Source: Mrakia gelida
Taxonomy: Eukaryota; Basidiomycota; Tremellomycetes; Cystofilobasidiales; Mrakiaceae
Assembly (NCBI GenBank): GCA_024345305.1
Contig: BRON01000017.1
Span: 248,001 to 312,000 of the forward strand
DNA length: 64,000 bases
Direction: 5' to 3'
This document shows, piece by piece, positions 56,557 through 64,000 of the stretch. Both the position numbers and the translations under genes were made by a program. Numbering within the stretch: position 1 is the first letter of the stretch; each line of letters opens with the position of its first letter. The notes beneath the pieces are model-generated. The model ran no database searches, was not told the origin of the DNA, and saw nothing but the letters and a program-made list of their open reading frames with translations.

Positions 56557-59500
56557 TTAAGAGGAGGGCGTGGGAGTGGGAGCTTCGACGACGACGGGAG
56601 TCGACTTCGACTCGACGGCGGCGACGGCCTTCGCCTCCTCAGCAACAGGCTTCCCTCCCTTCTTCCCTCCCTTCTCCTTCTTCGCTCCCTTCTCCTTCAC
56701 AACCTTCTCCTTCTTCCCTCCTCCTCCCTCCCCTCCAGCCTTCTTCCCTCCTCCCTTCCCACCCGCCGGCGCCTCCACCTCCTCCCCCTCTCCCTCCTCC
56801 TCCTCCTCAGCGAGCGTCGCGTAAAGCGCCTCCACAGCAGGCTGGTAATGCGCCATCTTCCACATCGATCCGATTGGGATCCGAATGAGATCGAGCGAGA
56901 GGCCGACGTTCTGGGTTTGGGCGATCTGGCGAGCTCGAGGGGAGGCGGAGGCGGAGGGGGGTTGGAGGGTGAGGGAGACGGATTTGGGGTAGCGTTGAGA
57001 GAAGTGCGTGAGGAGGAGGTTGTGGGCGTGCATTCTGAGCAGGCGGCGGAAAGAGGGAATCGGGGGAAGGGAGGGAGAGTCAGTCGCGGGAAGAAGAACG
57101 AACGAACGAACGAGACGCGTCGTCGAGTCGAGCGAGAGAGAGAAGCGACGACTCACCTTCGACCAACGCTGATAGCTTGAGCAAAAGTACTATGTCCCTT
57201 CGCAGCAGCGAGTTCAACGAGGAGTTTCCCTTCGGGAGGAGGCATGTCGTTCTCCTGTGCGAACTTCCTCAGTTCGCGCATGGTCGAGATCTCCTCGGGC
57301 GTGTCGTCTCCGATGGTAGCTTCGTGGATTAGGATGGTAGCGTCTTGACCAGCGGCGACGAGGGCTTCCGAAGGTTTGGTGTCTCCGGAGTAGCTGAGCG
57401 AGGATGGGGCGAAGAGAGGGGCGTGTGTGTGTGAGTCGAGGAAGGAGGACGCGACGAGACGAGACGAAGGATGAGATCGATTTCACTCACACCAACTTCC
57501 ACCCATCCTGGTGCTCGACGATGACAGCGTAGCACTGAGATCCCCGATGAGGGACAAGGCAAGTCTTGAGGCTTCGGAGTCCGGTCGAAGCGTAGAGTTC
57601 GGAGACGATTTGCTCGCCAGCGGGACTGAGGAAGACGCGACGACGAGACAAAATGGAGTCAGCGAAGAACGCTCGACCTGCGAGGGGACGCATAATCGAA
57701 GGAGGATGCGACGAAGTGGACGAGAGACTCACGGCAGAGTGTAAGTAGGAAGCAACGACATGCAAGCTCCGAACTGAATCTGACTCTCCGAAGGCTCGTG
57801 ATGGAAGCCCAGCTCTTGGAACTCTTGCGTCTCGGAGATCATGGTTCGGATTCGATCCGGTCCGACGATGAAGAGCTTGTTCGAGGGATCGGTGACCTGG
57901 GACGACAAAGGAAGAAGGGAGAGAACGAGGTCAGTCGACGCGTCTGGTTTCTCCCTTCATTCGAAACATCGAGAGGTCGAAAGCGAGTCGACTCACTTTC
58001 CTCCTCAGAGCCAACAACCGAATCAAACCGGTGTGGTGGTCGGCGTGCATGTGCGAGATGAAGATGAACTTGAGGTTTCGGAGGGTGTCGAGAACGGCTG
58101 AGGATCCGAACGATCTCGAGAGTTGCCCGAGGGTTCCTTCCCCGCAATCGAGGAGGATTCCACCGTGTCCAGGGATCTGAACGTGGGTTGACGAGACTGA
58201 GCAAGAGGACGATTGGGTGGGCAGATGAAAAGAGCGAGATAGAATGAGAGGGGAGTCAGCGATGGGAAGACACGGAGGAAGTCGAACGCGACGCGACAAG
58301 GAGTTTGAACGAGAGAAGAGAGAACGGAGTGATAGGGAAGGGGTGTAGGGATACAAGGGAGCGACGCGACTCACCATTCCTGTACTTGCTAGGCAACGAG
58401 CTACCCGTTCCCAACGTCGTGATCACCACATCGTCTCCAGGCTTCGTCTCCCTCTTCTCTCCCGCCTCACCGAATCGAACCGCCTCCCTCGCCTTGTTCA
58501 ACGTCTCCACGAACCCAGGGACGTTTGCCTCCAACCTCTTCTCGAGCTGGGAGGTCGAAAGCGAAGCGGAGTGGACGATGGCTTGGGAGGAGATGGGGGC
58601 TCGAGCGAGGATGTGCTTTGGAGGGGCGTCGAGTGGGTAGGCAGGTTCTCGGGGCAGGATCGAGATCATTTGGGTTGGGTTGCAGGGGTAGTGGTTTGGT
58701 GGGACTGGAAGATTGACATGAGCGAGAAAGGAAAGAGGGGGAAGTTAGACTCAAAACGAAAGGAAGACGCGTTGGAGGGGATCTAACGCGAGGAGAAGGA
58801 GAAGCTGAAAACTCACGAGTCTTCCCAGAAGGACCAGGCGAGAAATTTTGTCGACGGAAGATGTCGGAGTCGAGGAGAGAGAGGTTGACGGCTGCAGCAG
58901 CGGCGGAGTTGAAGGTCGTCGCGTTTCCGAGAATGCTTTGGTCGCCAGAGAGGTGCTGTAAAGAGCGACGAAAACGAGAAGAACGCAGCGTCAGTGAGCA
59001 GCTAGACGAGCCACTAGAGTCGAGTTAAGACGAGGGAGACATTGACTCACCTGAACGTCCGGCCCAAACGAGTTCAGCCAAGTCGCGTACCTCTCGTCCG
59101 TCTCCCAAGTTCCCCATCGATGCCAAACGAGATGAACAGGGTAGATCCCATCCTCGTTAGGGACTTGGTACTTCTCCCAGATAGGGTTTGAGACGAGCTG
59201 GTCGATGTGTGCTGGAGTCGGGCAGTCGATGACGAGGGTGACCTGTTGAAGCGAACGAACGCGAACGCGTCGAGTCAGTTCGGAAGTCGGACGTTCGCCT
59301 CTTTTCGTTTCCTCGCTTTTTCACCTCCCCACCTCCCTACAAAAAAGTCCCGAGGAAATCAGTCTTGAAGCTCAGAAGACTCACAGCAGCAGGCACCTCC
59401 TTCCCCAAACACATCTTCGGCGTGACCTCCCTCTTCCCGCCCTCAGCACTCTCATCCTCAACCCACACGCTCTGTCCCTTCCCCGTCAAGATTCCCCTCT

Positions 59501-60590
59501 TCGTGACCGGCACTCCCAACGCATCTGCCGCCTCAACCATGAACTTTCCTCGCTTGACAGGTCCGACGACGATGTAGCAGAGCCGAGCGTCGAGAGGAAC
59601 GGAGTGAAGAGGTTGAGGGAGGTGGGTGTTGTTCGTGTCGGGTCGGGAGGGTTTGGAAGCCGAAGGGGAGGAAGGAGGAGATGGAGGAGAGAGAAGGAAA
59701 GGGTTGGGTAGCCGAGGATCGTTGGGTCGAGGATCTTTGGAGGGAGTGGCGAGGAAGGGAGAGCGGGAAGCGGACATGCGGAGAAGGGCTTCGCGTCGGT
59801 AGGATTGGAGGAACTGGACTTGGTCCGGAGGGATGGTTGAGACCTCTCCTTCATCTACCGGTGCTGCTGCTGCTGCTGAAAGAGGTCCCGTAGTGTCGGG
59901 GGAGAGAGATCGTTTCCGTTTCCGAGGAGGTTCGGCGTCGTCGTTGTTTTGAGTGGAGGACGAGGGAGTGGTGGAAGAGGCTGAAGGGTTAAGGAGGACG
60001 GAGTAGACTGTGACGAGCGAGTCTTTGAAGATTGGAGCATCGTCGGGGAAAGGTGTTCCGATGGGTCGTTCGATCAGGTTGAGGTAGAGGTCAGTCCTGA
60101 GAAACAGAAGGTCGAGTCAGCGACTGAAGTCGAGAAAGGCGCGAGGGCGAACGAAACGAGCCTTGACTGACCTGTTGTAGTAGCCTCTCATGGATGAAAC
60201 GAGATGAGTGAGGTTCTCTGGTCCTACGATGTTCATAACCTTGGAGCCTTTGTCGGCGAGGGTGAACATCATGCCTTGAAAACGAGAACGAAGAGGAACA
60301 AACGAACGAAGGTGAGCTCGACGTCTCCTTCCCTCCAAGCTCTCAGCCTCGCCCGGTCCCCCTCCCCGAGTCAAATTTTCGCACTCACCACTCAGTCCTC
60401 CAGCCTCCTCTGTACTCAACCCTGTCAAGAAGACTCCCTCTATGTACTTGGTTGAGGTGTTGGTCTCCTGACAGATCCTCTGGGTTCCTTCTCCTACGTT
60501 GAAGAGGTACTGAGAGGTAGGGAACCGAAGAACGAGAGAGGGTTCCGAATCGACCGTTCTCGAAGATAAGACCTTGGCGTAGTAGTCCAT
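56557..60590 (-). CDS. TRZ1: tRNase Z, long form (3'-tRNA processing endonuclease)
   Basis: The first ATG on the minus strand is at 60590 ([13 protein letters not shown]); stop TAA at 56557; more than ten exons. The N-terminal half holds the degenerate beta-lactamase domain ([53 protein letters not shown]) plus a long disordered insertion with PPRKRKRS. The C-terminal half is catalytic: [44 protein letters not shown] (HxHxDH), a SGDTKPS Asp block, IHEAT and [11 protein letters not shown]. The tail is Lys/Gly/Glu-rich ([20 protein letters not shown]), possibly RNA-binding. The enzyme removes tRNA 3' trailers in nucleus and mitochondria. Upstream of the ATG the frame stays open and reads like a mitochondrial presequence (see separate entry). 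Confidence 0.9.
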
Positions 60591-60810
60591 TTGAGAACTG
60601 AGCTGCTGATCTCGGATTCGGGGCGCGGGGGAGGAGGAGGAGGACGAGTTGAAGCGAACGAGGAGGAGGAGAGGGGAGAGAGGTCGGCCGCTTGGGATCC
60701 TACGGAGGGACGAGGACGACTTGAAGAACAGAGCGGACACCGTTGGGGAGAGAGAGAGAGACCGTCTCGAGTCTCGGGGAGAGGACAGCGAGAGAGGCGA
60801 GGGGAGGTAG
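60591..60810 (-). other. Open in-frame leader of TRZ1 without ATG, presequence-like
   Basis: The TRZ1 frame continues upstream of the ATG for at least 70 codons without a stop. It spells SALFFKSSSSLRRIPSGRPL and SPLLLLVRFNSSSSSSPAP, rich in Arg/Ser/Leu with no acidic residues until RIRD. No CAT (minus-strand ATG) occurs between 60590 and about 61278. Near-cognate ACG (60743-60741) and GTG (60740-60738) begin the presequence-like stretch. Confidence 0.5.
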
Positions 60811-61277
60811 CTGGGAGAGAGTGAGGGAAGGAGGGAAGGAAGGAGGTGAAGGTCAGCTTCAACGATTTCTTTCGGTCGTCAAGCACTCCGAACGCCTCAG
60901 CCTTTCCGGTGAGAATCTTTCGCCCGCTCAATCTCCGACGGATAAGATAAGCTTGCGACTCACGATCTGGCTGTGTCTTGAAAAAGTGACTGTCGACGGT
61001 TGGGATTGGAGGGGACGAGCTCGGCTGAAATGGCCCTCCTTGTCGACGGAAATCGAGTCCAGACCTCGAGGTCACTCTAAACGGCCACCTTCTACCTCTT
61101 CTCTTTCCGATACCCAGCAGCGTCGAAGAAGGTCAGTGCGAGTGACCTTCTTCGTATATAGAAGTCTCGCCTCGCTGACCGGCTCGCTTCCCTCTCCTTA
61201 CAGGCTCTCTCTCTCGAGACTCGTCCTCCGGCTACCGCTTCGTCCTCCCCTTCGACTCGTCGCTCCTTCTTCTTACC

Positions 61278-63119
61278 ATGGTCAAGACCCTCGATCCTAC
61301 AGGTTAGCAACCCTTTCTTGAATCTATACTCTTGACGAATCACCGAGCTGACCTCCTTCTCGAATCCTTCCCTGTAGACTTCTCGCTCTTCGGAGGTGCC
61401 GACTCCCCCTCTCCTCCCTCGACCTCACCTTCCGACGGCACAGAGGACAGCTCAGACGACGTTCCTGCCTCTTCGACCATCGACGAGGCCACCCTTCGGA
61501 AGCGAAACGTACCAGGAAACAGCTCAGGCAAGCTTGGAGCGGGAGGAGGAGGAACCAAGGACGAGGAGGAGGACGAACACTCTCGAGTCTACGGATTGAA
61601 GCAGACCGACTTCCTCTGGGTCATGACCGAGGAACCTCATCGTTCTCGTAGGCTCCAGATCCTCAAAGCTCATCCTGAGGTACGTCTTATGCACTCCCTT
61701 CACCTCGCCATCTTTTCATTCGTTCCCTCTCCGTTTCTTCCAACCTCTTCCCTCCCCTTCTCTCGAGCTCACCACCTTCCCTCCCCTTCTCCCAGATCAC
61801 CAAACTCATGGGCTACACCCGCACGACCAAGTACCTCGTCTTCGCCGTCGTCTCCCTCCAGATCATCACCGCTCTCCTCCTTCGAAACACCCACCCGTTC
61901 AGCTGGAAGTTCATCCTCGCAGCCTATGTCATCGGAGGAACAGCCAACCAGAACCTCTTCCTTGCCATCCACGAGATCACCCACAACCTCGCGTTCAAGG
62001 GTGTCATGAAGAACAGGCTGTTGGCTATGACTGCCAACCTCGGGATTGGAGTGCCTTACAGTGTCGTTTTCAAGGTGAGTTGGAGCTTCAGGAGGGAGAG
62101 ATGGGAGGGAAGGAGAACGCGCGAGCTGACCTCTCGTCGTTCCACTTTCCGATTCGAACCCTCTTCCTCTGCTACAGAAATACCACATCGAGCACCACAA
62201 GCGAATGGGAGAAGACATGGTCGATACCGATATGCCTTGCAAATTCGAAGCCATGTGCCTCAACAACGTCGCTGGGAAGACCTTCTTCGCGTGAGTCGTG
62301 TCCTCCTCTCTCCCCCTCGCTCTCCCTTGCTCTCTCCCTTGCCCAAACGCTAACCGGCCCTCCTCTCGCATCCTCAACCCTTTCACAGCATCTTCCAAAT
62401 CCTCTTCTACGCTCTTCGACCTGGCTTCATCCGTTCCCAGGGAGCCTTCACTCGCTACCACGCCCTCAACTACGCCGTCGTCATCGCGTTCAACACGGCT
62501 CTCGTCAAGGGATCTGGATCGTGGTACCCTCTGATCTACCTCTTGATGAGTAGCTTCATGGCTGGAAGTCTGCATCCTCTCGCTGGACACTTCATCGGTC
62601 AGTCCTGACGACGATCAGCAAGAGGGAAGCGAAGAGAACAATCTGACGCGTCGTCGTCGTTTTTCTTTGACAGCCGAGCACTACGCTTTCGAGGAGGGAG
62701 GCCTGCAGGAGACTTACAGCTACTACGGCTGGTTGAACGTTTTCGCTTACAACGTGAGTTCGACGCGCCTTCGTTCCATCTCTCCTCCTTCGCTTCTGCA
62801 CGCGCTGACTTCCCCTCCCTCTCCTCTCTCTTTTCTCAGGTCGGCTACCACAAGTTCGTCTTTCCCCTCATCCTCTTCTTCTTACTCTCCCCCCTCTTCT
62901 CCCTCACTAACCTTCCCTCTTCCTCTCCTCTCTCCCAGCGAGCATCACGACTTCCCCAACATCCCTTGGACCCGTCTGAAAGCCGTCAAGGACACCGCTC
63001 CCGAGTTCTACAAGGATCTCGTCACCCATGAATCCTGGCCCTACGTCACCTACAGGTTCATCACCGATCCGAAGGTGGGGATGTTCTCGAGGGTGAGGAG
63101 GGAGAACAAGGGGGCGTAG
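61278..63119 (+). CDS. DES1: Sphingolipid delta-4 desaturase (dihydroceramide desaturase)
   Basis: ATG at 61278 (ACCATGGTC). After MVKTLDPT and an intron comes a hydrophilic extension of about 80 residues. The DES N-terminal motif follows (YGLKQTDFLWVMTEEPHRSR and RLQILKAHPEITKLMGY), then membrane spans and three His boxes: HEITHN, YHIEHHKRMGED and GYHNEHHDFP. Later landmarks are GPLAGH-like GSLHPLAGHFIAEHY and TYSYYGWLNVFAYNVGYH. The intron inside the third box has donor GTTCGT and restores NEHHDFP. Six or more introns. Stop TAG 63117-63119. The enzyme introduces the 4,5-trans double bond into dihydroceramide in the ER, which in fungi feeds the glucosylceramide branch. The ligand set is complete, so activity is expected. 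It is divergent from TRZ1. Confidence 0.93.
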
Positions 63120-63726
63120 AGGAAAAAACGCGATGGAGGTTGGGGGAGGCGCTGGTCGCTTGGATATATACGTACACGGACTGTCGATCGAGTGGGTTTA
63201 TCTTTTGTTTATGATTTCTTTCTTTCTTCTTCGTTTTGGTGGTGGTCGGAGAGAGAGAGGAGAGCGACCGCGAGATGAGACGCGCGCGACGTCGTCGGGG
63301 AGGATGACTCCTCGTTTGATGATCGAAACACCTGGCTCTGAGCACCTCGCGTGACATCTGGTCTTCTCTTCTCATCCACTTAAAAACTTCTAGTCGGGCC
63401 CGAGCGACGCGACTCGACTCGAAGCTCATCTGACTTCGCAGGGCCGAAACTCGACCTCGACCTCAACCTCTCTTCCCTTCCTTCCTTCCTCCCTTCCTCA
63501 AGCCACGACCCCGAATCAACCGAGACACCTCCCTTCGCCCTCTCGCAGAGCTACTGCTTTCCACGGGGCTCACTAGCCAACGAATTCGCCTCTTCTTCGA
63601 ACCCACCAACGAGGACGGGATCCACCGAGCGACCCACCATCCATCCTCTCGAGCTCATCAAGCTTCCCTCCCCTCTTCTCTGCATCTCAACCCCTCGCTC
63701 GCTCGCTCTCTCCCTCTCCTCTCGCG
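63120..63726. other. Intergenic region DES1 / PIP-box gene
   Basis: About 600 bases. The first half is DES1 3' UTR (includes ATATATACGT at 63164-63173). The second half is pyrimidine-rich and should carry the promoter of the gene at 63727. No other gene recognised. Confidence 0.45.
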
Positions 63727-64000
63727 ATGAGCCAACCCCAAATCACCGCTCACTTCCCCAAGTGAGTTCAGGTTCCGCACGGCTTCGAACCTTTGAGCTC
63801 GCAAGCTGACCCTCCCTTCTCCTTCCCTCGTTCTCTTCAGAGCTGGTCCTCGACCTTCCCTCCCTTCGTCCAAGAGCCATCCTTTCACGAACGCCAAGAG
63901 GAAACCTCCTCCTCAAGAAGTGATCAACCTCGTTTCATCCGACGATGAGGACGATGAGGATGAGGTGGTGGAGGAGCAGTTGATCAAGAAGGGGGATGGG
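63727..64000 (+). CDS. N-terminus of a PIP-box and SIM protein, cut by window end
   Basis: ATG at 63727. Exon 1 is MSQPQITAHFPK, whose QPQITAHF fits the PCNA-interacting pattern Q-x-x-(I/L/M)-x-x-(F/H)-F at the extreme N-terminus. A 70-80-nt intron (GTGAGTTC ... CTTCAG) leads to AGPRPSLPSSKSHPFTNAKR, a basic KRKPPP and then EVINLVSSDDEDDEDE. The last is a hydrophobic VINLV followed by acidic/Ser residues, a typical SUMO-interacting motif. Such N-termini occur on DNA replication and repair proteins (helicases, nucleases, ligases, Srs2-like factors). The catalytic part is outside the window, so no enzyme can be named. Confidence 0.65.

Noticed and set aside
1..64000. CRISPR arrays, rRNA or tRNA genes
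   Set aside because: No regularly spaced repeats and no tRNA box A/B pairs with a plausible cloverleaf were recognised by eye; a tRNAscan run could still find one.

Overview
The window looks like nuclear DNA of a GC-rich, intron-dense basidiomycete yeast. I favour Pucciniomycotina, in the red-yeast / Microbotryomycetes area, but only by inference. Most genes are split by short introns (about 60-150 nt) with a GTGAGY-type donor, a CTGAC-like branch site about 15-30 nt before a pyrimidine-rich YAG acceptor, and exons biased to C/G-ending codons. The gene content (SREBP with the Tyr-type basic region, snurportin, long-form RNase Z, sphingolipid delta-4 desaturase, TFIIA-gamma, GINS) is that of a non-reduced basidiomycete. 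No rRNA, tRNA or CRISPR array was recognised by eye.

Layout. 1-1131: 3' end of an unknown gene. 2679-8562: secreted DUF1996 protein with six WSC domains. 8766-10914: PC-esterase (TBL/CAS1-like) membrane enzyme with an abnormal last splice donor. 11316-15151 (-): SREBP transcription factor. 16336-17456 (-): F-box-like protein. 17678-18875: unknown helical protein. 18948-20382 (-): GINS subunit Sld5. 20640-23599: large coiled-coil / poly-Q protein. 23796-26076 (-): GT18 (MGAT5-like) glycosyltransferase. 26375-28333: snurportin. 28874-30719 (-): second PC-esterase. 31066-32262 and 32462-34072: RPA-interacting protein and the fork-protection protein Csm3/Swi3/TIPIN, side by side. 34365-35644: MYND zinc finger protein. 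35793-39446 (-): a protein joining a complete retrotransposon-type RNase H domain to an RRM. 40091-41121: TFIIA-gamma. 41473-41943 (-): small acidic protein. 42105-43206: DJ-1 family. 43482-50252 (-): F-box/LRR gene split by a Ty1/copia retrotransposon (45387-50232). 50461-51606: double GFA/CENP-V protein. 52415-55816: bHLH factor with a very long loop. 56557-60590 (-): tRNase Z. 61278-63119: sphingolipid delta-4 desaturase. 63727-end: start of a protein with PIP-box and SIM motifs.

Themes. Cell-surface glycobiology is prominent (WSC/DUF1996, two paralogous PC-esterases, GT18), as are lipid control (SREBP, DES1) and replication-fork / RPA biology (Sld5, RPA-interacting protein, TIPIN, PIP-box protein). 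The most unusual items are the RNase H-RRM fusion, the very recent copia insertion in codons 6-7 of an F-box gene that also carries a frameshift, an RNase Z leader that reads like a mitochondrial presequence but has no ATG, and the strong over-representation of the palindrome GACGCGTC in non-coding DNA. Exon boundaries were worked out by hand, so internal coordinates are approximate where this is stated.
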